From assembly GCF_003261055.1 (NCBI RefSeq), contig NZ_CP030073.1, positions 8,680,001 through 8,744,000 of the forward strand: a stretch of 64,000 nt of DNA, read 5' to 3'. The translations under genes were made by a program, and so were the position numbers. The notes beneath the pieces were generated by a model. The model ran no database searches, was not told the origin of the DNA, and was given only the letters and a program-made list of their open reading frames with translations. The DNA comes from Streptomyces cadmiisoli. GTDB taxonomy: Bacteria; Actinomycetota; Actinomycetes; Streptomycetales; Streptomycetaceae. Shown one piece after another: positions 28,710 through 37,529 of the stretch; the first letter of the stretch is position 1; each line of letters opens with the position of its first letter.

Positions 28710-29585
28710 ATGCGACTGGTGAGCTACGACAACGGCTCCGGTATCGACCGGATCGGCTACGTCCACGAGGACCGGATCGTCGATCTGGGCGAGGTGATCG
28801 GTGGGTACGGGCAGCCCGGCTCGCTCAGTGCCATGCGCCGACTGCTGGAGCGCTGGGACGAGGTCCAGGACACGCTGCCCGCACCCGATGAGGCCCCCGG
28901 CGTGGCACTGGACTCCGTCACCCTGCTGCCGCCGGTGCCGGACCCGACGAAGATCGTGGCGGCCCCGGTGAACTATCGGGACCACCGCTCCGAGATGGAG
29001 TTGACCGTCGACATCAGCGACCTGGCCGTCTTCCTCAAGGCGCCGTCCTCGCTGGTCCCGCACGGCGGCGTGGTGGAACTTCCCTACTCCGACCGGAGGG
29101 TCGACCAGGAGGGGGAGCTCGCGGTCGTCGTCGGGCGCCGCGCTCGCAATGTGTCGGAGGAGGACGCGCTGTCCTACGTCGCGGGCTACACGGGCTGCCT
29201 GGACATCACCATGCGCGGCCAGGAGGACCGTTCCACCCGCAAGTCGTTCGACACCTTCACTCCGCTCGGCCCCTGGCTGGTCACTCCCGACGAGGCCGAC
29301 CCGGCCGATGCCACCGACCTGGTGTGCACGGTCGGCGGGGCCGAACGTCAGAAGACCAACACCCGGTACCTGATCTGGGGCGTCGCCAAGCTCATCGCGT
29401 ACATCTCAACGGTCATGACCCTCGAACCCGGCGACGTCATCGCCACCGGCACCCCGGCCGGTGTCGGTCCCCTTGCCGACGGCGACGCGATCACGGTCAC
29501 CCTCTCGGGGATCGGCACGCTCGCCGTGACCGTCGCCACGAAGCCGGGCGCCGGCCCGTCGCCCACCGGGACCCGGGAATCCTGA
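28710..29585 (+). CDS. Fumarylacetoacetate hydrolase family protein (maleyl-/fumarylpyruvate hydrolase)
   Basis: A 291-residue FAH-superfamily enzyme. It has the small N-terminal domain (MRLVSYDNGSGIDRIGYV) and the catalytic domain, with NYRDHRSEM, the metal-binding acidic residues in VDQEGELAVVVGR and the Asp of GYTGCLDITMR, then TMTLEPGDVIATGTPAGVG-type sequence. In the gentisate pathway the step after ring opening is hydrolysis of maleylpyruvate, or of fumarylpyruvate after isomerisation, to pyruvate and maleate or fumarate. No maleylpyruvate isomerase gene is present in the cluster. The gene diverges from the hydroxylase-dioxygenase operon and is followed by the MarR gene. Confidence 0.88.
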   Translation: MRLVSYDNGSGIDRIGYVHEDRIVDLGEVIGGYGQPGSLSAMRRLLERWDEVQDTLPAPDEAPGVALDSVTLLPPVPDPTKIVAAPVNYRDHRSEMELTVDISDLAVFLKAPSSLVPHGGVVELPYSDRRVDQEGELAVVVGRRARNVSEEDALSYVAGYTGCLDITMRGQEDRSTRKSFDTFTPLGPWLVTPDEADPADATDLVCTVGGAERQKTNTRYLIWGVAKLIAYISTVMTLEPGDVIATGTPAGVGPLADGDAITVTLSGIGTLAVTVATKPGAGPSPTGTRES

Positions 29586-29770
29586 CGCACGCCCACCTTC
29601 CCGTCGAGGTGACTGTGGCAACGGGTGACGCCTGGGAATATCGTCCCTGTGCGGACTAATCGCCATCTCTGCTTATCCGTACTCCGCGGCCTGCCCCGCT
29701 GTATGATCTGTTCGCAAGTGATGATGCGGAGGACGAAGCAGGCCTCGCGACCGGCGAAGAGGGGTGGAGC

Positions 29771-30250
29771 GTGGTGGTTGGCCGCCACAAGCCCACGGAG
29801 GCTGTCGAGTTCGACCTTTCCGCCATGATCGGTCACTTGCTGCGTGCTTGCCAGCAACTCCACGTGGCGATCTGGACCGACCTTTTCCCCGGCGGTATCA
29901 CCTCGACGCAATTCGCCGTGCTGCATGCTCTTGCGCACGAAGGCCCGCTGAACCAGACCGCGCTACGCTCCAAGGCCCGGCTGGACCGCTCCACCACCGC
30001 CGACATGGTGCGCCGCCTCGTAGCGCGCCGCCTGGTCAGCCAGGCCAAGGATCCTGACGACGCCCGTCGGCGGGTCGTGCGCCTGACCGCGGCCGGCCGC
30101 GCCCTGTACGCCGAGTCGACCATACGGGCCGCCCAGGTCAACGAGACCATGCTCGCCGGACTCGGCGAGGAAGAGCGCGCGGCCCTGCTGGCCCTGCTCA
30201 GCTCCCTGCTGGAACAGCACCGGGGGCTCCTGGACTACCGCGAGGACTGA
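29771..30250 (+). CDS. MarR family regulator of the gentisate cluster
   Basis: A 159-residue MarR protein. The helix-turn-helix runs at about 50-90 (GPLNQTALRSKARLDRSTTADMVRRL) with wing DPDDARRRVV. It starts at tandem GTG codons after GGAG; the exact one is uncertain. Its position inside the cluster, and shared palindromes with a CATA centre in front of the hydroxylase, the FAH gene and the transporter, suggest that it represses them and is released by gentisate or 3-hydroxybenzoate. Its own upstream region has only a half site (ATCCGTA at 29675). Confidence 0.9.
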   Translation: MVVGRHKPTEAVEFDLSAMIGHLLRACQQLHVAIWTDLFPGGITSTQFAVLHALAHEGPLNQTALRSKARLDRSTTADMVRRLVARRLVSQAKDPDDARRRVVRLTAAGRALYAESTIRAAQVNETMLAGLGEEERAALLALLSSLLEQHRGLLDYRED

Positions 30251-30448
30251 CCCTCCGGCGCTCCACCACCGTGCAGGCCTCGCCCGTCCGGCGGACTGCT
30301 GTACCTGCGTCACCTTGCTCTGCCCTGCACTGTGCCGCGTGGCAGCTGTCACCGCACGCGGCCGCCGTGCGGCGGGTGCGTGCCGCGCCCGCCTCTTGAA
30401 TGACTCCTTACCAGCGTATTGACACCGGGGCGGCACCCCCTCAAATTG

Positions 30449-30462
30449 ATCAGCATACTGAT
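30449..30462. promoter_or_regulatory. Candidate MarR operator, transporter promoter
   Basis: ATCAGCATACTGAT is a perfect 5-4-5 palindrome 74 bases before the transporter start. It is the best example of the three cluster sites. Confidence 0.7.
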
Positions 30463-30536
30463 GAAGCTGACAGGGGCTGTGCCGAAGATGCCTCCTGTCG
30501 TCCGCTGACGCCCCTCCAGAGCCGCAGGAGAATCCC

Positions 30537-31850
30537 ATGAGCGTCTCGTCCCCACCCTCGTCAGCCCGCGCGACGGCTGTCCGACCGAGACCCGCCCGGG
30601 TCGCGGTTGCCAGCCTCGTCGGGACGACCATCGAGTACTACGACTTCTCCGTCTACGCGATGGCTGCCTCGCTCGCGCTCGGGCCGCTGTTCTTTCCCTC
30701 CGAGAATGCGACGGCCTCCATGCTCGCGGCCTTCGCGACCTTCGCGGTCGCGTTCGTCGCCCGGCCGCTGGGCTCGGCCCTGTTCAGCACCATCGGCGAC
30801 CGAGTGGGCCGACGCCGCTCGCTACTGATCTGCCTGCTGCTGATGGGCTGCTCGACCGTCGCCATCGGCCTCCTGCCCACCTTCGACACCGCTGGCGTCG
30901 CCGCGCCCGTTCTCCTGATCGTCTGCCGTGTTCTTCAAGGGCTCGCGGTGGGCGGTGAGTGGGGCGGTGCGGTGCTCCTGGCCACCGAGCACGCACCGGC
31001 CCACCGCCGCGCGATCTTCGGGTCGTTCCCGCAGATCGGACCGCCGCTGGGCTTCGTGCTCGCCGCCGTGGTCTTCACCGCCACTTCCACCCTCAGCGGC
31101 CCTGACGGCTTCCTCACCTGGGGCTGGCGGGTGCCGTTCCTGCTCAGCGTCGCGATGGTGGGCGTCGGCCTGTGGGTCCGGGTGCGGGTGACCGAGTCAC
31201 CGGCATTCGAGGAGGCGGCGACCAAGCAGGAACTGGACCGCGCGCCGATGATCGCCGTCTTCCGTGAGTTCCCGTTGCGCATCCTCATGGCGACACTCGT
31301 CGCGCTCGGCGGGCTGACCACGTGGTTCCTCATCACCACGTTCTCCGTCTCCTACGGCGCCGAGACACTGCACATCGCGCCGCGCACCATGGTGCTGATC
31401 GCCTGCGCCGCGGCCGCGACCCACGGCATCCTGATCATTCCCGCCGCGCTCGTGGTCGAACGGTTCGGCCGCAAGATGCCGATGATCGCGGGCTCGGTCG
31501 GCGTCACATTGCTGGTCATCCCCGCGTTCAGCCTGCTGGAGACCGCTGACCCCGTACTCATAGCCCTCGGGTTCTGCCTGACCATGGTCCCGTTCACGCT
31601 GATCCTCGGGCCCATCGGCACCTGGCTGGCCGAACTCTTCCCCACACGGGTCCGCTACGCCGGGGCGTCGACCGGCTTCATGCTCGCCAGCCTGTTCGCC
31701 GGCCTCGCTCCGCTGGTGGCGACCAGCTTGGTCTCCGGCGGCCGCTCGCCACTGCTGCTCGGACTCTACGCCTGCGGAATCGCGCTCATCGGCACGATCG
31801 CCCTGCTGTTCTCTCCCGAGACGAAGACCCGCTCGCTGCTCGACGACTGA
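30537..31850 (+). CDS. MFS transporter, metabolite:H+ symporter type
   Basis: A 437-residue membrane protein with 12 hydrophobic spans. MHS-subfamily signatures are visible: GTTIEYYDFSVYAMAASLAL in the first span, then GDRVGRRRSL between spans 2 and 3, and GEWGGAVLLATEHAP in span 5. The family imports organic acids with protons. From context the substrate is probably 3-hydroxybenzoate or gentisate. AGGAG lies six bases before the ATG. A perfect copy of the cluster palindrome is in its promoter, and the enolase-superfamily gene follows 98 bases later. Confidence 0.9.
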   Translation: MSVSSPPSSARATAVRPRPARVAVASLVGTTIEYYDFSVYAMAASLALGPLFFPSENATASMLAAFATFAVAFVARPLGSALFSTIGDRVGRRRSLLICLLLMGCSTVAIGLLPTFDTAGVAAPVLLIVCRVLQGLAVGGEWGGAVLLATEHAPAHRRAIFGSFPQIGPPLGFVLAAVVFTATSTLSGPDGFLTWGWRVPFLLSVAMVGVGLWVRVRVTESPAFEEAATKQELDRAPMIAVFREFPLRILMATLVALGGLTTWFLITTFSVSYGAETLHIAPRTMVLIACAAAATHGILIIPAALVVERFGRKMPMIAGSVGVTLLVIPAFSLLETADPVLIALGFCLTMVPFTLILGPIGTWLAELFPTRVRYAGASTGFMLASLFAGLAPLVATSLVSGGRSPLLLGLYACGIALIGTIALLFSPETKTRSLLDD

Positions 31851-31948
31851 CATTCGTAGCCCAGCAGCGGTCTCGTCGCAGGGGAAACCGCGGCCGAGAC
31901 CGATCGCCTCGCTGAGAAGAAGTCCGCCGACCAGAAACAGGAACGACT

Positions 31949-33061
31949 ATGCCCAGCACGCCCTCGGACCAGGGACGGATCGCCCGTGCAGCGCTCCAGA
32001 TTGTCGACTTGCCGCTCGGCGCGGCTCGCGGCGGGTCCGGCGCGACACAGCTCCAGCTCGTCATTGTCAGGCTCACCGACACCGACGGCGCGAGCGGTAC
32101 CGGCTACACCTACGCCCTCGGCCCCGGCATGGCCGCGACCGCCGCACTCATCGAGGAACTGCACCTGCCGGCCGTCGCCGGTATGCCGCTGGCGGAATGG
32201 GACCGCACCCGGTACCGGATGCAGGAAGCGACCCACCGCCTCGGCACCGGAATCACACGGCTGGCCACATCGGCGATCGACATCGCCATCTGGGACCTGC
32301 GTGCCACGCGCAGGGGACTCCCGCTGTATCAGCTCCTCGGCGCCCATCGTGACGAGGTCCCTGTCTACGGCAGCGGACGGGCCACGCACGCCATGAGCAC
32401 CGAGGAGCTTGTCGCGGGTTCCCGTTCCTACGTCGACGAGGGCTACTCCGCCGTCAAGCTGCGAGTCGGCGTTCGCCCGCCGGCCGAGGACGTCGCCCGA
32501 GTCTCCGCCGTACGCGAGGCGTTGGGCGACGGCGTCGGCATCATGGTTGATGCCAATGAGCGCCTCGACCTCGCCACCGCGGTGTGGATGGCGCCACGCC
32601 TGGCAGACCTGGGCGTCCTGTGGTTCGAAGAACCGGTGCCGACGCGCCACATCGAGGCGTACCGGACACTGGCCTCCCGCCAGGCACCTCCACTCGCGGT
32701 GGGTGAGCACGTGCTGGACGCGAGCGGATTCACCGCGTTCACCACGAGCGCGCCGATCTGGATGCCCGACGCGCCACTGGCCGGGGGCGTCTCGGAGTTC
32801 CTGCGGATCGACGCTCTTGCCGAGGCCCACGGCACGTCAGTCACCCCGCACTTCCTCCCCGAACTGCATGTCCATCTCGTTGCCGCGGGACGGGCGACGA
32901 CGTGGTTGGAGCACTTCCCGCTCCTTGACGACCTCCTGGTGGAGACCTTGGAGATCCGTAACGGTCGTGCTGCGCCGCCGGACCGGCCGGGGCACGGTCT
33001 GCGGTGGGACGAGGACCGGCTCTCCGCCCACCGCGTGCGCAGGGTGGAACTGTCGGCCTGA
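31949..33061 (+). CDS. Mandelate racemase/muconate lactonizing enzyme family protein
   Basis: A 370-residue enolase-superfamily enzyme. The N-terminal capping domain is followed by the TIM barrel with AVKLRVG (Lys as general base; the second Lys of the usual KxK is Arg), metal ligands Asp in IMVDANE, Glu in LWFEEPV and Glu in AVGEHVL, and a His-containing end PHFLPELHVHL. Proton abstraction alpha to a carboxylate is expected. No such step is needed for gentisate breakdown, so it may feed a related hydroxy-acid such as a mandelate-type compound into the same transporter regulon. CAGGAA precedes the ATG. Confidence 0.88.
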   Translation: MPSTPSDQGRIARAALQIVDLPLGAARGGSGATQLQLVIVRLTDTDGASGTGYTYALGPGMAATAALIEELHLPAVAGMPLAEWDRTRYRMQEATHRLGTGITRLATSAIDIAIWDLRATRRGLPLYQLLGAHRDEVPVYGSGRATHAMSTEELVAGSRSYVDEGYSAVKLRVGVRPPAEDVARVSAVREALGDGVGIMVDANERLDLATAVWMAPRLADLGVLWFEEPVPTRHIEAYRTLASRQAPPLAVGEHVLDASGFTAFTTSAPIWMPDAPLAGGVSEFLRIDALAEAHGTSVTPHFLPELHVHLVAAGRATTWLEHFPLLDDLLVETLEIRNGRAAPPDRPGHGLRWDEDRLSAHRVRRVELSA

Positions 33062-33194
33062 CAATGCCGAGGGCGGGCTCCCGGACCCTCCCCGTGCAGT
33101 CACCGTATGCGTTTCACAACTGGTTGTACGTCAGGGCCGTCCGACGAACTGCCGGCTGTGCACCTCGATGTCGGCGTCACGGCCGGCGGTCAGG

Positions 33195-33241
33195 ACGGCG
33201 CGTGCTGGTCCGGGTCCGAGGACCGGACCAGCACGCGCCGT
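33195..33241. terminator. Long perfect hairpin terminator
   Basis: Perfect 19-bp arms (33195-33213 and 33223-33241) around a 9-base loop, downstream of the enolase-superfamily gene and between convergent genes. Confidence 0.8.
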
Positions 33242-33431
33242 ACCCGGCCAGACCGAGGCCGAACACCAGATAGTGATTGCCACCGGTACGCCCACCGGGG
33301 AAATCCCGCATCGTGCGCCCCAGCGTGCTGCGCCACCGGCGCAGCATCACGTCCTGGCACGCGCCGGCGCGATAGCTGGGCTCGTCGAAGGCGCGGGCAG
33401 CGGCGGGATCGAGCAGGTCGACGATGCGCAC
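33230..33431 (-). pseudogene. YciI-like protein, C-terminal fragment
   Basis: The minus strand reads RIVDLLDPAAARAFDEPSY, then RAGACQDVMLRRWRSTLGRTM and GGNHYLVFGLG, which resembles the second half of YciI-related actinobacterial proteins (DPAAARAF...DEPYxxAG...RRWxNxLGRTMW). The N-terminal half, with the conserved His-Asp pair, is absent and the end runs into the terminator hairpin. I treat it as a remnant; recognition is from memory. Confidence 0.45.
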
Positions 33432-33462
33432 ACTCCCGGGAATTCCTCGCCTCGACAGTGCG

Positions 33463-34332
33463 TCACGCCGGTTCGACGGGCATCCACAGCTCGCAGGTCG
33501 CCGTGCTGAAGTCGTCCGCGCGCTCGAGGGTGGCGACGATCGAGGGACCCGGTCGCAGCCGCCACGGGTTGGCAGGGAACCAATCGGTCGCGGTCGCCGC
33601 CCAGGTCGTCTGCAGCGCCTGCGGATGCGGTCCGCTGGTACGGAAGACCGCCCACATTCCGTCCGGTACCTCGATGGCGTCGAGGCCGTCAGGGGTCGGA
33701 GTGTCCCGGCTGAGGGCGACTCCGTGCAGGTAGGTCAGTTCGCTGCCCTCCACCCCGTCGGGATCGAGGTCGTCGGAGACCTGCAGCAGGCCTCCCGGTT
33801 CGGTGTCGCTGAGGGCCTTGAGCCGCAGGTGTTCTTCGTGCGGCAGTGCGGCGATGTGTTCCTGGATATGCGGGTTGACGCCCTGATGGATGAGCGGGAC
33901 CCGGGTTGCGTGTCCGACCAGCCGGAACGCAGGTCGGTTGACGAGACGGGTGTCCATGGGGATGCTCCCTTCGACGGTCAGGCGGAACCTGAGCTGCGGT
34001 TGTGTGCGCAAGGGGCCTCCGTCGCGGCGCACGTCACTGGGGCCGGCACCGTGGACCGCCCGGAACGCACGTCCGAACGCCTCGCTCGAGCCGTATCCGT
34101 GCCGGACGGCGATGCTCAGCAGATCCGCCTCGCCCCGGACGACGTCGGCGGCGGCAACGGTCATGCGCCGCCGTCGCACGTACTCCGACAGCGGCATGCC
34201 GGCCAACGACGAGAACATCCGGCGCAGGTGGTATTCGGTCGTGCCGAGCGCTCCTGCCAACCCCTGGACGTCGGGCTCCTCTGTGAGGTGCTTCTCGACG
34301 AGATCGACAAGCTGGTTGAGTGCCGAGATCAT
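33463..34332 (-). CDS. AraC-family regulator with GyrI-like effector domain
   Basis: A 289-residue regulator. Residues 1-100 hold the AraC double helix-turn-helix (VQGLAGALGTTEYHLRRMFSSLAGMPLSEYVRRRRM, then LSIAVRHGYGSSEAFGRAFRAVHGAGPSDVRR), placed at the N terminus. Residues about 125-289 are a GyrI/BmrR-like small-molecule-binding domain (PAFRLVGHATRVP..., LEYLHGVAL-like strand, IEVPDGMWAVFRTSGPHP). Such Rob/SoxS-type fusions sense amphiphilic or aromatic compounds. I start at the ATG ending at 34332 with GGAGG four bases upstream. The fragment of a YciI-like gene directly downstream may be its former partner. Confidence 0.88.
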   Translation of the reverse strand: MISALNQLVDLVEKHLTEEPDVQGLAGALGTTEYHLRRMFSSLAGMPLSEYVRRRRMTVAAADVVRGEADLLSIAVRHGYGSSEAFGRAFRAVHGAGPSDVRRDGGPLRTQPQLRFRLTVEGSIPMDTRLVNRPAFRLVGHATRVPLIHQGVNPHIQEHIAALPHEEHLRLKALSDTEPGGLLQVSDDLDPDGVEGSELTYLHGVALSRDTPTPDGLDAIEVPDGMWAVFRTSGPHPQALQTTWAATATDWFPANPWRLRPGPSIVATLERADDFSTATCELWMPVEPA

Positions 34333-34564
34333 GAGGCCTCCTTTCGGCTCCAACCCTGGCAGCAGGTACCCCGGGCGGACCCGACCGCTGCGAACCGATC
34401 CGATCATGCCCCTGGACCGACACGCAGCAGACGCAGGCCCGCAACCAGGGATCGAAGGCTCACGGTCAGTACCGTCCGGGCTGCCAGCTCGCGCTGTGCC
34501 GCTCGCGGACAGAGTCTTGTCGGAGCGTGGACTCGTGCCGAGCCGGGCGAGCCCGTCCGGTCGG

Positions 34565-35074
34565 TCATGACGCTCCGTCCATCAGCTGGTGGACGACGCC
34601 GTCCATGTCCAGGTACCGCTCTTCTTCTCCCGGGGGCACGAGCAGGTTCGTACGTTCGAGGAAGGTGTCGATCGCTCTCGCGGAAGCCGCCAGTACCTCC
34701 GTCTCCGCCCCCGACCGCAACGAGATGAACACCACCCCGTCGAGATGCTGAGAAGGCCATACCCGGACATCGCCCCTCCCGCTGACCTCGTACCGGCCGA
34801 CCGACAGCAGTTCGCGCCCGACCACCCACTCGACAGGCGTATCGGTGTGCAGATTGAAGAGCATGGACACCGTGCACGGGTCCGCGCTGTCGTACCGGAG
34901 TTGCGTCGCGACACGCAGCTGCCTGTCTGCTTTGACCAGGCGCATCAGCGTCAGGCACGTCACAGACCTACGCCGGGCGCTTTCCGGTTGCATGCCGTCG
35001 GCCTTTTGGATTCTGTCACCTGCACCATCGGACCAGTTGTGGTCATGGGTATCGAAGGCCTCCTTGCTCGTCAT
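34565..35074 (-). CDS. SsgA family sporulation/cell-division regulator
   Basis: A 169-residue SsgA-like protein (SALP). The family core is at about 50-160: LRYDSADPCTVSMLFNLHTD, then VEWVVGRELLSVG, then GDVRVWPS and the terminal FLERTNLLVPPGEE. SALPs occur in sporulating actinomycetes and guide septation or wall remodelling with FtsZ or MreB partners. The N terminus is about 40 residues longer than in short SALPs and polar. I start at the ATG ending at 35074 with a perfect GGAGG five bases upstream. It has no obvious operon partner. Confidence 0.88.
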   Translation of the reverse strand: MTSKEAFDTHDHNWSDGAGDRIQKADGMQPESARRRSVTCLTLMRLVKADRQLRVATQLRYDSADPCTVSMLFNLHTDTPVEWVVGRELLSVGRYEVSGRGDVRVWPSQHLDGVVFISLRSGAETEVLAASARAIDTFLERTNLLVPPGEEERYLDMDGVVHQLMDGAS

Positions 35075-35858
35075 GTGTTCCTCCTTTATTTCTGCCATCG
35101 ATCGGCAATCATCAGGTTTCACTGGTCTGCGCAGTTTCCGGAAGGGATGTGCAGCCAAGAACTTCGTGCCAACCGGGTTCCGGCCAATCGGCATGCAGCC
35201 CCCAGGCGTGTTCGCAGGTCACACATCAATTGACCGGGGTGGCATGGCCGGGCGTGACAGAAGGCAGCATGTGACACATATCTCCTTTGCGAAGCCTTTA
35301 CCGGAAGCGGGAAACCGTGATCAAGGCCTCGGGAACACTGCGGCGCGCCGCTTGGCGATGTCGGGACGGCCAAGCCACAGCATCTGCCCACAAGGTGAGG
35401 CGAGTTGAAGGCCGCGACGCGCGGGCACTGCACGTCGCCGCTTCTGGCCCCAATAGGGCAAGGACCAATGGGGCCAGTCAGTAATACGTATGACGATGCC
35501 CGACCCCAACCTAGGATTTCGTAGCAGATAAGAAGCTCTCCGCGCAGTAGAGCGGAAATGACGTACGGAATATGCGGAAATCTTGAAAAGGCCGCCTGCT
35601 TGGAACGTGATAGAGAAAGCGCTCACGCGTGGGCTGCCGCTCGATTGACCAGCGTCGCTGCGCGTGGAACCGGTCCGGTCCTTTCGTAACGATGACCGCA
35701 ACGGACGACAGCCCGGGTCAGACTCCAGGTAGGCGCCATTCGGCTTTCGGCTACCGATCAGTGCGTACCGGCGACCCGGCATTCGACCGGGTCGGCGACA
35801 TTCCTTGACTGTCCCGGCCGACTCGCTCACGGAACAGGCTCGGGGCACCCTGGGAGGC
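35075..35858. other. Long intergenic region, lower GC
   Basis: About 780 bases between divergent genes, partly AT-richer than the window (35460-35640). I see no recognisable product on either strand. It presumably holds the promoter of the SsgA-like gene. Confidence 0.4.
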
Positions 35859-36083
35859 GTGACCAGTGCGCCGATCGTCGTGCACCGGCCGTCCAGCACG
35901 GGCGGCCGCCGGGTCACGGTGCACCGCCACGGCCGGGACGAGATCCTCGGCACCGCCTACAGCGACCACGACCTGGTCGTGTTCCTCGAAGGTGCCGGCA
36001 TCGCCGACCCCGAGACGATCCTGGAAGACCCCCAGTGGGTGGAATGGCGAGGCGGCCACGCTCACGAGTTCAGCAGCGCCTGA
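35859..36083 (+). CDS. Small conserved-looking protein of unknown function
   Basis: A 74-residue acidic, soluble protein (VHRPSSTGGRRVTVHRHGR, then SDHDLVVFLEGAG and DPQWVEWRGG). The sequence has coherent strands and helices and good codon bias, and resembles short Streptomyces hypotheticals I have seen, but no domain is known to me. The GTG at 35859 follows GGGAGG very closely; a TTG at 35805 would add 18 residues. No evident operon. Confidence 0.6.
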   Translation: MTSAPIVVHRPSSTGGRRVTVHRHGRDEILGTAYSDHDLVVFLEGAGIADPETILEDPQWVEWRGGHAHEFSSA

Positions 36084-36517
36084 TGGCTGCCTGGTTGGTC
36101 GTGCCCCCAGGTCCTCGCCTGCGCCTCACCTCGCAGTGCCATGGAGGCCCCCTGGTGCCTGATGACGTGAGGGACGACCGGGCATGGAGGCAAACCGTGT
36201 CCTGTGGTGAAGGGCTCCTTCTTGCGTGATGCCGCCGCGGCGGCTGCGGGCGCGGTCGTCCTCGGCGTGGTCAGGGTGACCGGCGGCCGGTGCACCGCCG
36301 GGGGCTGGGGACTGCTGGCCGGGGCGCGGTCCGGCTACCTCACCGGTTCGTGCGACCGCGGCCGGTAGCCTGGACGTGCAGCCACCCCGTGCGGGCGGCC
36401 GCACGGCGGTGGGGCCCGCCGTACCCAACCGTGACCGCACCGGTCGCCAACGGTCCCTACCTGAGCCTTCCGCGCGCCCGCGCACGGACCGAGACGATCA
36501 GGTAGGAGCCTGAACAC
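36084..36517 (+). other. Region upstream of the fluoride-channel genes
   Basis: A 53-codon GTG frame (36207-36368) encodes an Ala/Gly-rich hydrophobic peptide but has no clear support. A hairpin-forming stretch lies at about 36383-36412. I looked for a fluoride riboswitch and did not find its conserved pseudoknot sequences. AGGAG precedes the first channel gene. Confidence 0.35.
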
Positions 36518-37048
36518 ATGCACCCGGACCACCCCGAACACGGCACCCAGACCTCCGGCTGGCAGGCCGAACCAGCCGATCCGGACACCGCGATCGACCC
36601 GTGGCCGCCCGCGAAGGCCCCCAGCCCCAAGCGCCGCCAGAGCGAGATTCTCGCCGCGATCGCGGCCGGCGGCGTCATCGGCGCCTGCGCCCGCTACGGC
36701 GCCACCCTGATCTGGCCGACCGCACCCGCCGCGTTCCCGTGGACGACGTTCTGGATCAACGTCACCGGTTGCGCCGCCATGGGCATCCTGATGGTCCTGA
36801 TCACCGAACGCTTCACCGTCCACCCCCTGATCCGGCCGCTCCTCGGCACCGGTGTCCTCGGTGGCTACACCACCTTCTCCACCGCCACGCTCGACACCCA
36901 GCGCCTGCTCGACGCCGGCCGTCCCGGAACCGGACTGCTGTACGCGGCTGCCACCCTGCTGGCCGCCTTCGCGGCGATCTGGGCAGCCGCCGCTCTCACC
37001 CGGCTCGCAGCCCTCCCTCACGCGAGTGCGGAGCGGGGGAGTTCGTGA
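36518..37048 (+). CDS. crcB: Fluoride channel FluC/CrcB, first subunit
   Basis: A 176-residue membrane protein with four spans. Family signatures: [11 protein letters not shown] in span 1, [13 protein letters not shown] in span 2 (the conserved Asn), and [15 protein letters not shown] in span 3, with the TFST Phe-box and Na+-binding region. An unusually long hydrophilic, Pro-rich N-terminal extension of about 40 residues precedes span 1. FluC exports fluoride as a dimer with two pores. The stop overlaps the next crcB start (GTGA); such adjacent pairs often form heterodimers. Confidence 0.92.
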   Translation: MHPDHPEHGTQTSGWQAEPADPDTAIDPWPPAKAPSPKRRQSEILAAIAAGGVIGACARYGATLIWPTAPAAFPWTTFWINVTGCAAMGILMVLITERFTVHPLIRPLLGTGVLGGYTTFSTATLDTQRLLDAGRPGTGLLYAAATLLAAFAAIWAAAALTRLAALPHASAERGSS

Positions 37049-37419
37049 ACTGGCTGATGGTCATCGCCGGGGCGATCGTCGGCGCCCCGCTGCGCTACCT
37101 CACCGACCGCGCGGTCCAGGCTCGCCATGACACCGTCTTCCCCTGGGGCACCTTCAGCGTCAACATCGCTGCCTGCGCCGGCCTCGGTTTCCTCACGGGC
37201 GCCGCGACCGCCACCACCGTGCCCCAGGCACTCCAGCACCTGATCGGCCCCGGCCTGTGCGCGACGCTCAGCACCTACTCCACCTTCTCCTTCGAGAGCC
37301 TGCGCCTGGCCGAGACCGGCTCGAGGTACTTCGCCGCCGCCAACGCCCTCGTCAGCATCGTCGCCGGCCTCGGCACCGCCTACCTCGCCACGGCCCTTGC
37401 CACCGCTCTGTTGGCCTGA
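37045..37419 (+). CDS. crcB: Fluoride channel FluC/CrcB, second subunit
   Basis: A 124-residue, four-span fluoride channel subunit, compact and without the N-terminal extension of its partner. It shows [14 protein letters not shown], the span 2 motif [13 protein letters not shown] with the conserved Asn, and [14 protein letters not shown] with the Phe-box. It starts at a GTG inside the previous gene's stop region (four-base overlap), with GGGGGAG upstream, so the two subunits are likely made in equal amounts. Confidence 0.92.
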   Translation: MNWLMVIAGAIVGAPLRYLTDRAVQARHDTVFPWGTFSVNIAACAGLGFLTGAATATTVPQALQHLIGPGLCATLSTYSTFSFESLRLAETGSRYFAAANALVSIVAGLGTAYLATALATALLA

Positions 37420-37529
37420 CGGGCAGACCTGGCTCTGGTTGCGCACTGACGCGCAGCGGCGGGAGGAGACGACCTGGTGCCGCGGACTCGGGGGCTCAGG
37501 TGAGGCGATGGGATTCGTGTCCTGACCGG

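Noticed and set aside
35075..35858. Genes in the lower-GC region upstream of the SsgA-like gene
   Set aside because: Frames of 60-210 codons exist on both strands but have no recognisable product, start signal or coherent codon bias.
36369..36517. Fluoride riboswitch upstream of crcB
   Set aside because: The expected conserved pseudoknot segments were not found; only an ordinary hairpin is visible.
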